Below, piece after piece: positions 1 to 10,868 of a stretch of DNA of 64,000 bases. This stretch comes from Closterium sp. NIES-65 (Eukaryota; Streptophyta; Zygnematophyceae; Desmidiales; Closteriaceae). Both the position numbers and the translations under genes were made by a program. Under the pieces are notes generated by a model, which had not been told where the DNA came from, did not search any database, and saw nothing but the letters and a program-made list of their open reading frames with translations. The stretch spans positions 915,001-979,000 of the forward strand of contig CANXME010001258.1 in assembly GCA_948144175.1 (NCBI GenBank), written 5' to 3'. Position 1 is the stretch's first letter. The number at the start of each line of letters is the position of its first letter.

Positions 1-1915
1 GCACGCACCGGATGTCTCTGCGTCCGTCCACTGCTCCTCTGCGTGCCCCTTTGCCTTCTCCTCCTGAGTCCTCTCTTCCTGCGCTTGCCGACCCGGAGTC
101 GGACTCTCTTCGTGCTGCCAGTCCTACTGTCACGCGTCTGCTTGCTACTCTCGTCAGTGACCCCTCGTTTGAGTCCACTGTTGCGTCTGCTCTTGTCGCT
201 GAGCTCGTCGACTTTGCTGCTCGCTGTCGTCTAGACTACGCTGCTAGTCTTGTTGCTGAGTCTGCGTCTGTCTGTCCTCCGTTCGTCGGGGGTGAGTGTG
301 CTCTTGGCACGGACGTCCTAGAGGACAGGCAGGAGGAGTTACAGTGTCTGGCTGCTGCTTCACCTCATCTCGCGTCTGTACTGCTTGCTCCTGAGGGAGA
401 CCCGGATGCACTAGACATCCCGACTCCGCACTCTTACGCGGAGACCGTAGAGGGTCCCTACTCCTCTCAGTGGCAGGCAGCTATGGATGCAGAGATGGCT
501 TCCTGGAAGTCCACAGGCACCTACGTTGACGCGGTTCCCCCTCCTGGGGCGAACATCGTCAGTGGCATGTGGATCTTCAGGGTGAAGCGGCCGCCGGGCT
601 CTCCACCTGTCTTCAAGGCGCGGTACGTTGCTCGTGGCTTCTGTCAGCGGCAGGGAGTTGACTACTTTCAGACCTTCTCTCCCACCCCGAAGATGACCAC
701 TCTTCGGGTGCTGCTGCACATAGCCGCTCAGCGTGACTACGAGCTTCACTCTCTCGACTTCAGCACTGCGTTCCTGCAGGGTAGCCTGCACGAGGAGATC
801 TGGCTGCGCCGTCCACCTGGCTTCACTGGGACTTTCCCTCCTGGCACCCAGTGGAGCCTCCAACGGCCAGTCTACGGTCTCCGCCAGGCACCGCGTGAGT
901 GGCACGACACACTGAGGACTACGCTTGCGGCTCTTGGGTTTGCTCCGTCCACTGCTGACCCGTCGCTGTTTCTGCGCACCGACACTTCACTGCCGCCGTT
1001 CTACATCCTCGTGTACGTCGACGACTTGGTCTCTGCCACAGCGGACACTGCTGGACTCGCCTACGTGAAGTCCGAGCTACTGAAGAGACACACGTGCACA
1101 GACCTGGGTGAACTGCGCAGCTACCTTGGCTTGCAGATCACTCGGGACAGAGCACGCCGCACCATCACCTTGACTCAGTCACACATGGTGCAGCAGGTCC
1201 TTCAGCGCTTCGGCTTCACGTACTCCTCGCCTCAGGCCACTCCTCTGTCTACTCGCCACTCACTCTCAGCTCTGCCTTCGGATGAGTCCGTAGAGTCGAG
1301 TGGCCCGTACCCAGAGCTTGTTGGCTGCCTCATGTACCTGATGACCTGCACTCGACCTGACCTTGCATACCCTCTGAGCATTCTTGCATGCTATGTTGCT
1401 CCTGGGAGACACCGACCAGCGCACATGGCTGCAGCGAAGAGGGTATTGCGCTACCTGTGCAGTACGTCGGGCATGGGGCTAGTGCTTGGAGGGCGGAGTC
1501 CAGTGGTCCTTACAGGCCACGCGGACGCTTCTTGGGCTGACGACCAGGCTACGCAGCGGTCGTCACAAGGTTACACCTTCAGTCTTGGTTCCGGCTCTGT
1601 CTCTTGGCGGTCTACTCGTTCGTCTTCGGTTCTCAGCTCCAGTTGTGAGGCTGAGATCTACGCCGGGGCCATGGCTGCACAGGAGCTTCGCTGGCTCACC
1701 TACCTGCTGACTGACCTTGGAGAGCCGCCTCGTTCTCCTCCAGTGCTGTACGTAGACAACAAGGCCATGCTGGCCTTGTGTCGAGAGCAGCGCTTGGAGC
1801 ACAGAACGAAGCACATTGCTCTCCGTTACTTCCTTGCCCGTGAGCTGCAGCAGCGTGGTCAGTTGCGACTTGCGTACGTGGCCTCTGAGGCCAACACTGC
1901 TGATGTTCACAAGGC
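1..1915 (+). mobile_element. Element A: Copia fragment, reverse transcriptase and RNase H part
   Basis: This is the 3' coding part of a Ty1/Copia element that enters from the left window edge. The reading frame is open from near position 12. It carries the pol linker, the reverse transcriptase opening (WIFRVKRPPGS near 570), the YVDD catalytic motif near 1012-1030, and RNase H with YVDNKAMLALC near 1750. It stops short of the usual end of pol and has no 3' LTR. At about 1915 it meets element B, which lies in the opposite direction. The protein is very close to elements B and G, so these three belong to one subfamily. It is an incomplete fossil copy. Its 5' part is outside the window, so its age cannot be judged from LTRs. 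Confidence 0.9.
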
Positions 1916-4900
1916 GCGAGTGCCTTGGTGAACACATCAGCAGTGTTGGCCTCAGAGGCCACGTACGCAAGTCGCAACTGACCACGCTGCTGCAGCTCAC
2001 GAGCAAGGAAGTAGCGGAGAGCAATGTGCTTCGTTCTGTGCTCCAAGCGCTGCTCTCGACACAAGGCCAGCATGGCCTTGTTGTCTACGTACAGCACTGG
2101 AGGAGAACGAGGCGGCTCTCCAAGGTCAGTCAGCAGGTAGGTGAGCCAGCGAAGCTCCTGTGCAGCCATGGCCCCGGCGTAGATCTCAGCCTCACAACTG
2201 GAGCCGAGAACCGAAGACGAGCGAGTAGACCGCCACGAGACAGAGCCGGAACCAAGGCTGAAGGTGTAACCCTGTGACGACCGCTGCGTAGCCTGGTCGT
2301 CAGCCCAAGAAGCGTCCGCGTGGCCGGTAAGGACCACTGGACTCCGCCCTCCAAGCACTAGCCCCATGCCCGACGTACTGCACAGGTAGCGCAATACCCT
2401 CTTCGCTGCAGCCATGTGCTCCGGTCTGTGTCTCCCAGGAGCAACATAGCGTGCAAGAATGCTCAGAGGGTATGCAAGGTCTGGTCGTGTGCAGGTCATC
2501 AGGTACATGAGGCAGCCAACAAGCTCTGCATACGGACCACTCGACTCTACGGACTCATCCGAAGGCAGAGCTGAGAGTGAGTGGCGAGTAGGCAGAGGAG
2601 TGGCCTGAGGCGAGGAGTACGTGAAGCCGAAGCGCTGAAGGACCTGCTGCACCATGTGTGACTGAGTCAAGGTAATGGTGCGGCGTGCTCTGTCCCGAGT
2701 GATCTGCAAGCCAAGGTAGCTGCGCAGTTCACCCAGGTCTGTGCACGTGTGTCTCTTCAGCAGCTCGGACTTCACGTAGGCGAGTCCAGCAGTGTCCGCT
2801 GTGGCAAAGACCAAGTCGTCGACGTACACGAGGATGTAGAACGGCGGCAGAGAAGTGTCGGTGCGCAGAAACAGCGACGGGTCAGCAGTAGAAGGAGCAA
2901 ACCCAAGAGCCGCAAGCGTAGTCCTCAGTGTGTCGTGCCACTCACGCGCTGCCTGGCGGAGACCGTAGACTGGCCGTCGGAGGCTCCACTGGGTGCCAGG
3001 AGGGAAAGTCCCAGTGAAGCCAGGTGGACGGCGCAGCCAGATCTCCTCGTGCAGGCTACCCTGCAGGAACGCAGTGCTGAAGTCGAGAGAGTGAAGCTCG
3101 TAGTCGCGCTGAGCGGCTATGTGCAGCAGCACCCGAAGAGTGGTCATCTTCGGGGTGGGAGAGAAGGTCTGAAAGTAGTCAACTCCCTGCCGCTGACTGA
3201 AGCCACGAGCAACGTACCGCGCCTTGAAGACAGGTGGAGAGCCCGGCGGCCGCTTCACCCTGAAGATCCACATGCCAGTGACGATGTTCGCCCCAGGAGG
3301 GGGAACCGCGTCAACGTAGGTGCCTGTGGACTTCCAGGAAGCCATCTCTGCATCCATAGCTGCCTGCCACTGAGAGGAGTAGGGACCCTCTACGGCCTCC
3401 GCGTAGGAACGCGGAGTCGGGATGTCTAGTGCATCCGGGTCTCCCTCAGGGGCAAGCAGTACAGACGCGAGATGAGGTGAAGCAGCCGCTAGACACTGTA
3501 ACTCCTCCTGCCTGTCCTCTAGGACGTCCGTGCCAAGAGCACACTCACCCCCGACGAACGGAGGACAGACAGACGCAGACTAAGCAACAAGACTAGCAGC
3601 GTAGTCGAGACGACAGCGAGCAGCAAAGTCGACGAGCTCAGCGACTAGAGCAGACGCAGCAGTGGACTCAAAAGAGGGGTCAGTGACGACAGTAGCAAGC
3701 AGACGCGTGACAGTAGGAATGGCAGCACGAAGAGAGTCCGACCCAGGGTCGGCAAGCGCAGGAAGAGAGGACTCAGGAGGAGAAGGCAAAGGGGCACGCA
3801 GAGGAGCAGTGGACGGACGCAAAGACATCCGGTGCGTGCCAGGGACAGGAGGAGGACGCTGACGCGAACTGCGACCACTAGCGCGAGCAGTGCGAACAGG
3901 CGACGCGGGACGAGACGCAGGCTCACGACGCTCAGCAAGACCTCCAGTAGGACCAGTGTAAGGAGAGGGAGCAGGCAGTGGAGAGGAAGGCTCCAGCAGG
4001 GACTGCGACTGGACAGGCGGTGGACCCTCTACTAGAGGAGAAAGACCAAGAACCTGCTGCAGGAGCGGAACGAAGTACGGCCGAGGCCGCGCGGCAGCTC
4101 CAGACTCAGCAGGGACCGCACCAGCACCCTCAGCGACAGCATTAGCGCCACCCACACCTCCAGCGGCAGGACCAACAGCAGTAGGCTCAGCACCAGCGCC
4201 CTCAGCCGCTCCAGCTCCAGGAGGACCCGCAGGTCCAGCAGCTCCGGGACCGGCAGCACCCGCACCCTCGACAGTCGAAGAAGCTCCAGCTCCAGCTCCA
4301 GCAGCACCTCCAGACTCAGCAGCACGCCTCCAGCGGCGAGCGAACCACTCGCGCAGCTCCTGTGGAGAGAGGGGCTCCCGGCGAGACGCAGCAGCAGGAG
4401 AAACCCCAGGCTCAGCAGCTCCAGACGCAGCACCCCCAGGCTCAGCAGCTCCCAGCTCAGCACCCCCAGGCTCAGCAGCTCCCGACCCAGCACCCCCAGA
4501 CCCAGCACCTCCAGGCACAGCACCCCCCGGCTCAGCACCCCCAGGCTCCGCACCCTCCGCAGTAGCACCCTCAGGCCCAGCACCCCCAGCAGTAGCACCC
4601 CCAGGCTCAGCACCCCCGCTCACAGCACCCCCAGAGTCAGCACCCCCAGGCTCAGCACCCGCAGCAGCACCAGAGTCACCAGTAACCTCGACCGGGTCAA
4701 CGGCGTCTACCTGGGACACACGGGAGGGGGCAGGAACCTGAGGGGGGAGGGGGTCTACCGGGGGGGGAACCGGCACAAGGAAGTCCGGGGGAGGGGGGAG
4801 GGAAGGAGTGCGGTAGGGGAAGAGACGGTAGAAGGGGACTGACTCGTCGAATGTGACGTCCTGGGAGGACATAACACGACGAGAGGAGGGGTGGTAAAAC

Positions 4901-7750
4901 TGCCACCCTGGGGCGTCAGTGGGGAAGCCAAGGAAGACACAGGGAGCAGCACGAGGGGACAGCTTGTCCGCAGACAAGTCGCGGACAAACGCCCGAGATC
5001 CCCAGACACGGAACACAGACGCATCGCCAACCTTCCCCGTCCACAGCAAGGCTGGGGACATCGCAGGCCGAGAGACCCGGGGGTGAAGGTTGAGCTGATG
5101 CGCCGCGTACCTCACCGCAAACGGCCACAGAAAATGGGGGGCAGCCGCATGCATCATGGACGTACGAGCGACATCCATGACCATGCCAATGCGGCGCTCA
5201 GCAATCCCATTTTGCTGTGGTGAGTCCGGAAGCGTGAAGGTCTGGCGGATCCCCCGTGCACGACAGTAGTCCCGCAGAAGGCGAGAAGAGAACTCTCCGC
5301 CTCTGTCAGAGTGCAGACGCAGAACAGGAAAGTCCGAGCCGAAGCTCTTCCTGAGCTGGAGACGAGCCTCGCGGATCCAGTCGATCAGTACCTCAGTGAC
5401 CGCACCCTTGCTGCGCAAGGGGAGGACTGTGGTGTAGCGCGAGTAGTCGTCAACCACCAACAGGAAGTAGCGCTCGTAACCCTGCCCACGGACGGGGGCT
5501 GGGCCCCACACATCCATGTGAAGCGTCTGCAGGGGAGCCTCTGTCGGGGGGAAGTGGGAGGAGTGAGGAGTAGCCCGGAGGCGACCCTCGACACAGGGGA
5601 CACTGGAAGGTCCTGGCCCGGAGGGGAGAGGAGGGAGAGACTGGGGAAGACCAGAGACAAGGACACGGGAAGCCATGCTCCGAAGACGGGGCAAGGAGGG
5701 GTGGCCAAGACGGTGGTGCCACAGGAGAGTCTCGTGAGACAGGAGGCGACAAGAACAGGGGGCAGACTCAGGACCTGACCGGGACGCAGCAGCAAGCACC
5801 TGACCCGACGCAGCCACCTGACCAGACGCAGGGACAGGAGGAGACTCAACGGTCAGGGTGTAGAGACTCGACCCCGGCCGACGCGAGAACGTGGCCAGGT
5901 GTCGGCCTGTGCGTGCCCCCGTGCAGTGGGTCACCCGCTGACTCGCAGGAGTGAACTGGTGAACCCCCACATCCTGCAGGTCCGCTCCACTCACCAAGTT
6001 CGTAGAGAACGAGGGAAGGTACAGACCCGACAGGGTGCCCGAAGGGGCAGCCGGACACGGGAGGACAGTGGAGAAGTGAGACAGGACAGGACCCCCAGAG
6101 GGGTCAGCAAGGGAGACCGCAACCGGCCGGCCGAGCGGCGTAAGGGTAGTGCGGTCTTGAAAGAAGGAGCGAGAAGCTCCGGAGTCAAGTGTGAAAGTGA
6201 GAGAGGACGAGGACGACGCAGTACCTGAGAGCGCAGTCTCACCAGTACCTGAGAGCACAGACGCACTGGCACCTAGAGCAGTAGCCTCACAAGCACCTAG
6301 CGCAGCAGTACCAATGCCCGGGTCGGGCTGGAAACAACGGTAACCCTCATTCTCCTCACTATAATCCACAACATACATAGCAGCAAGGATAGCATCAAAA
6401 TCAAGATCAAAGATTGCTACACCAGCCCTGAGAAGCTCATCCCAGCGAGGGATCTCACTAGCCCCAGGGAACTGCTGACGCCAAGCGTCCGTCAGGCGGC
6501 CAAAGCAGCGCTGGGTGGCGTGGGCACCCCCACACTGCTCACCCGCGCGGTCGCCGGAACGAAGAACGTAGGTGCAGGGACCAGTACCCCCACCCCTCTG
6601 ACGCCCAGCATATCACTCACGAAGCTGCTGAGGCGGAGGGATGTCCCGCGAGCGCTGCTGCTGCTGCCGCTGCGAGCGCTGGCCACCACCACCGCCGCTA
6701 CGCTGCTGGGTACCACCTCGACCAGCTCCACCTCCACCACCACCACCGCCTCCTCCGCTGCCGCCTCCACCGCCTCCACCTCCTCCGCCTCCACCACCGC
6801 CGCTGCCTCCACCACCACCGCTGGCACCACCACCACCGTCTCCGCCACTGCTGCCACCACCACCACCACCTCCGCCACTAGTCCCGCCGCCACCCCCACT
6901 CCCTCCGCCGCCACCGCCGCCACCGCCACCGCCCCCTCCAGCTCCACCCGCGCCCTTGCCCCCCTTGCCCTTGCTGGAGCGACGTCTCCCACTAGGGGCA
7001 GACGCCGCACCGACCGACTCAAGACCAAGCAGGTCGGCAGCAGCAGCAGAGGCAACAGAGGGCAGCAAGGGGGAAGGAGAGCACCCCTCAAAGATGGGGG
7101 TGCGAGGGTCACCACGAGAAGCACCTACAGCGACTATGCTCTTCTCCGCTGCGAGGAGGGCCTTCTCGAGGAGGTCGACGGTGAGGGTGGTGGGACAGAC
7201 TGCGAGAAAGTGGTCCCTGACGACGCGAAGGGAGTCAGGGAGGCGCGCGACTACGTAGTAGAGAGCGATGTACATGGGGGGGGGGTTCTTAGCGCAGAAC
7301 TCAGCAGGAAGGGCGGCGCGGTAGCGAGTGTCACTAGTGCGGAGGTGTGTAATGAGGTCAGCGACAGTGGGAAAGGCAGAGAGGTCAGGAAAGAGGTAGG
7401 GAAGCATGAGACGGCTCAGTGCAGCAGTGGCAGGGGAGGAGTAGCGCGCAACTACAGCGTCGTACAAGGTCTGAGCACTCTTGTACTGACTAAAGTGCGC
7501 ACGCTCAGAGGTAGGGAGGTGGCGACGCACAGCAAGACGTGCAGCAGCATCGCGGGTGGCCCACTTAGAGCGGACAGCGGGATCAGCATCAGCAGCAGGG
7601 GCAGGAGAGGCGCCAGAGGTGAGGTCAAAGAGAGAAAGGTCGTCAGCCCTGTCGCACTGTAAGAACAGCTGCAGGTCGTCTAACCAGACCTCAAAATCAA
7701 TGGCGCGACCCTCAGCGTCAAAAGCTAGGACACTAGGGGTAGCCATGGCG

Positions 7751-8716
7751 ACGACAGCGACGCAGTGCAAGCAGTAGGGAAAGAGCTCGCAGTGTCAGTG
7801 GGACTGTGCTCACCAGGCAGGGCAGGTCGTGCAGCTATGCAGAAAGGCGGCTCAGCGACCGGGCGGCTCGGGTGCACAGCGGCTCGGCTCCCGGGCGGCT
7901 CGGCGACTGGGCGGCTCGGGCGCAGGGCGGCTCGGCTCCCGGGCGGCTCGGCGGCAGGGCGGCTCGGCTCCCGGGCGGCTCGGCGCTGGGCGGCTCGGCT
8001 CCCGGGCGGTTCGGCTGCTGGGGCGGCTCGGCCGGGAGATGCAGGGGCGGGGCCGTCAGGTGCAGCGGCGGGTCGACCGGTGCAGTGGCGGGCCGGCAGG
8101 TGCAGCGGCGGGCCGGCAGGTGCATCGGCGGGCCGGCAGGTGCAGCGGCGGGCCGGCAGGTGCTGGCGGCGGGCCGTAGGGTGCAGCGGCGGGCCGGCAG
8201 GTGCAGCGGCGGGGCCGTCAGGTGAAGCGGCGGGCCGCTGGGTGCAGCGGCGGGCCGGCAGGTGCAGCGGCGGGCCAGCAGGAGCAGCGGCGGGCCGGCA
8301 GGAGCAGCGGCGGGGCCGTCAGGTGAGGCGGCGGGCCGGCAGGAGCAGCGGCGGGCCGTAGGGTGCAGCGGCGGGGCCGTCAGAGGCGGCGGGCCGTAGG
8401 GTGCAGCGGCGGGCCGTAGGGTGCAGCGGCGGGGCCGTCAGAGGCGGCGGCGGGGCCGCGGCAGTAGAGGCGGCGGGGCCGCGTCAGGGGAGGCGGCGGG
8501 GCCGCTTCAGGGGAGGCGGCGGGGCCGCGTCAGGGGAGGCGGCGGGGCCGCGTCAAGCAGGCGGCGGGGCCGCGATCAGGAGAGGTGGCGGGGCCGCGTC
8601 TGAGGGACAGCGGGGCCGCGAGGGAAAAGGCGACCCGAGGGGTCGCTAAAAAAAAAAAGGGCGCGCCTCGGGGCGCGCTTCGGTGGGCCCTAAAAAAAAC
8701 GGTCCTAAGGCAGGAC
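7751..8716 (-). repeat. Element B leader: GC-rich tandem repeats
   Basis: Nearly 1 kb between the primer-binding site and gag consists of short GC-rich repeats. About 7855-8030 has a ~15-bp unit around GGCGGCTCGG. About 8050-8420 has a ~20-bp unit around GCAGCGGCGGGCCGGCAGGT. About 8440-8630 has a ~20-bp unit around GGCGGCGGGGCCGC. Next to the primer site are a run of A/T and the palindrome GCGCGCC...GGCGCGC (about 8660-8680). The open frames across this block are compositional and I do not call genes in it. Confidence 0.8.
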
Positions 8717-8729
8717 CCGCTCTATACCA

Positions 8730-8861
8730 TGTGAAGCAAGGAAAACAGGAATGAGAATGACTAAGTCAGAGTTGGGTACAAATACAACCCTAGAAAGCTG
8801 TACCCCATATGTGCTACCCCACTATAGCCTACAAACATGCATCAGTTATAATAATCCGACA
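8730..8861 (-). repeat. Element B 5' LTR (132 bp)
   Basis: On the minus strand it begins TG and ends CA, directly before a primer-binding site reading TGGTATAGAGC, which resembles the initiator-Met type used by many Copia elements. It matches the element G LTR at 59419-59550 closely and has the same length. It contains the lineage's GGGTACA...TGTACCC inverted pair. The five bases on its outer side are TGCCA, but no partner copy is visible. Confidence 0.85.
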
Positions 8862-9660
8862 TGCCATCCAATAGGGGTTTATTTTTTTTCTTCAATTTCC
8901 TAAATGTCAGGGCTAGAATAATGAGCGAGGTAACAAACAATCAAGGTTGGGATTCCCCAAACATTCTACTGTTTCGTTCGTTGTTCAAATTAATTATGAT
9001 CGTTTCATCGAGTGACCAAACATGATAGCTTTTCTGGGGGAGGTATGACCATCCGTGATAGCACTGTGATCACCCGCGATTGAAATCTACTGTACTATGA
9101 CTGATTGTGATACCCCTGTGACCAAACGTGATAAAACGGGCATAAGTGTGACCTCTTATAAAATTTCCCTTTACATGAGCTTCTAAAAATTGTTACAAGT
9201 GTTCCGGGTTAGAGTCTCTCGGTGAAAGAGTCCCTTTCCCCCCTTGTGTAGAGTTGTCCGATATCGCCTAGGGTTGGCCCGACCCCTATAGTCCCTTTTT
9301 TTGCGGGAAATTTTGCAGCTTGACCGAATCATCGCACGAATCAGCTCCGCAGCCAATCAGAGGCTCCAGATCTAACCAACCCCAACATTCAGGGAAAACG
9401 AGAAATAATGGATCATCGATTCGATATTTAACTTTGGCATTGTAAGTAATTATTTCTCATGAGCGTAATTAATTCTCAATCATGTCGCGCGATCCCTAGC
9501 GCGTTCGACGATGCCATCTCATTTACCTCTTTTTACCTTCTATTCGACCCCCAAACCATAATTGATTATGTTTTGTTTTGCCCGTTTGTCATGCGACATT
9601 GATCAACGCGGGGAACCGAATCTACATAAAAGACGAAAATCCAGAGACTAGTAGCAAACA
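8862..9660. other. Host DNA between elements B and C, no gene seen
   Basis: This is AT-richer DNA of about 800 bp with no convincing open frame. It holds scattered GTGAT-type words between about 9010 and 9160, including two copies of a GTGACCAAACRTGATA sequence near 9012 and 9118. The last five bases before element C are its target duplication AACGA (9661-9665). The same host sequence resumes at 17171, after element C. Confidence 0.6.
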
Positions 9661-9665
9661 AACGA

Positions 9666-9790
9666 TGTCAGATTTATATGACATAGCTACTGTAGGCTAT
9701 AGTGGGGTAGCACATATGGGGTACAGCTTTCTAGGGTTTGTACTTGTACCCCACGTTCCCTTAGTCATTTCATTCTCGTTCAGTTTCTCA
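9666..9790 (+). repeat. Element C 5' LTR (125 bp)
   Basis: It starts TGTCAG and ends CTCA, directly followed by the primer-binding site. It is flanked outside by AACGA. Such a short LTR is unusual for an element that encodes a full gag-pol. Confidence 0.93.
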
Positions 9791-9836
9791 TGGTATCGAG
9801 CAGGTTCCCCTGTGGGAACTGTTCCTAGGGCCCACC
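9791..9836 (+). promoter_or_regulatory. Element C primer-binding site and conserved leader block
   Basis: TGGTATCGAGC at 9791 resembles the initiator-Met tRNA primer site TGGTATCAGAGC of other Copia elements. After it comes a small inverted pair GTTCCC/GGGAAC (about 9804-9819), then GTTCCTAGGGCCCACC at 9821-9836. This last block recurs after the primer site in F1 and F2, and in changed form in B and D. Confidence 0.7.
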
Positions 9837-10868
9837 ACCTATTTTTTCCTGCCCGGAGCGCGCTCTACACTGCCCGAGTCGCGCTCCCCTCTCACGGCCC
9901 AGTCGTGCCGCCCTTTCGACCCTGACGCACCGCCTTAGCGGCCCCGTCGCGCTGCGCTTGCGGCCCCGTCGCGTCGCCCTCGCGGCCCCTTCACGTCGCG
10001 CCGCCCTAGCGGCCGCGTCGCGCCGCCCTCGCGGCCCCGATCCGCCGCCCTCGCGGCTCCGTCGCGTCGCGCCGCCCTCGCGACCCTTTCACGCCGCCCT
10101 CGCGGCCTCTTCAAGTTGCCCTCGCGACCCCCCCCCCCCCCCCCCCTCCTAGCCGCCCTAGCGGCCCCTTCCCCTACCCCTTCGGCCCCGGCGCCGCCCT
10201 TCCCTGCCTCGGCGCCGCCTCTGCTGGCCCCGACGCCTACCCCTGCGGCCCCGGCGCCGCCCTTCCCTGCCTTGGCGCTGCCTCTGCTGGCCCCGTCGCC
10301 TACCCCTGCGGCCCTGGCGCCGCCCTTCCCTGCCTCGGCGCCGCCTCTGCTGGCCCCGTCGCCTACCCCTGCGGCCCCGGAGCTGCCCTTCCCGGCCCCG
10401 GCGCCGCCTCTACTTGCCCCGACGCCGCTCCACCCGGCCCCGCCGCCGCTCCACCCGGCCCCGCTGCCGCTCCACCCGGCCCCGCCGTCGCTCCACTCGG
10501 CCCCGCCGCCGTCCACACGCGGCCCCGCCATCACCACCAAGCCACCGGCGCCGCCGAGCTGCTGCCGAGCCGCCCGATCCGCCCGAGCCACCGCGCCGCC
10601 TAAGCCGCCCGAGCCGCCGGGTTGCCGAGCCGCCGAGCTGCAGTTCCTGCCGAGCCGCTGTACCGCCGAGCCGCCCGAGCCGCCCCAGCCGCCGAGTCGC
10701 CGAGCCGCAGTTGTTGCCGAGCCGCCGTACCGCCGAGCCGCCCGAGCCGCCCGAGCCGCCGAGTTGCCGAGCCGCCGAGCTGCCCGAGCCGCCCTATCCG
10801 GTAAGAGCAGCGCCTCTGTCACTGCACTGCCCTTACCCTACTGTTCGCGCTGCTAGCCTACTGCTGTC
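9837..10868 (+). repeat. Element C leader: GC-rich tandem repeats
   Basis: This is about 1 kb of repeats before gag. About 9925-10110 has a ~20-bp unit around CGCCGCCCTCGCGGCCCC. About 10150-10420 has a unit of roughly 60 bp carrying CCCTTCCCTGCCTCGGCGCC, in about four copies. About 10430-10520 has a 19-bp unit around CGCTCCACCCGGCCCC. About 10600-10800 is built on GAGCCGCCC. Long open frames here (for example a Pro/Ala-rich one at 10116-10856) follow from the base composition. Confidence 0.8.

Larger units (their letters stand above)
1922..8861 (-). mobile_element. Element B: Copia element, short-LTR GC-rich lineage, 3' end missing
   Basis: Read on the minus strand, the order is 5' LTR (8861-8730), primer-binding site (8729-8719), GC-rich repetitive leader, gag from the Met at 7746, poly-Gly tract (about 6960-6690), zinc-type motif (near 6520-6580), protease DSG near 6180, integrase, a repetitive Ala/Glu/Pro/Gly linker (about 4660-4400), reverse transcriptase YVDD near 2825, and RNase H. 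It ends inside RNase H at the tail-to-tail junction with element A, with no 3' LTR or polypurine tract. It is broken, with about three coding breaks besides the missing end. The sequence is nearly identical to element G, so both copies are probably fairly recent. No target duplication can be assigned because one end is lost. Confidence 0.9.

Noticed and set aside
7765-8361. Gly/Arg/Ala-rich open frames in the element B leader, and similar ones in the C, F1 and F2 leaders
   Set aside because: Low-complexity tandem DNA, with no shared product between elements.
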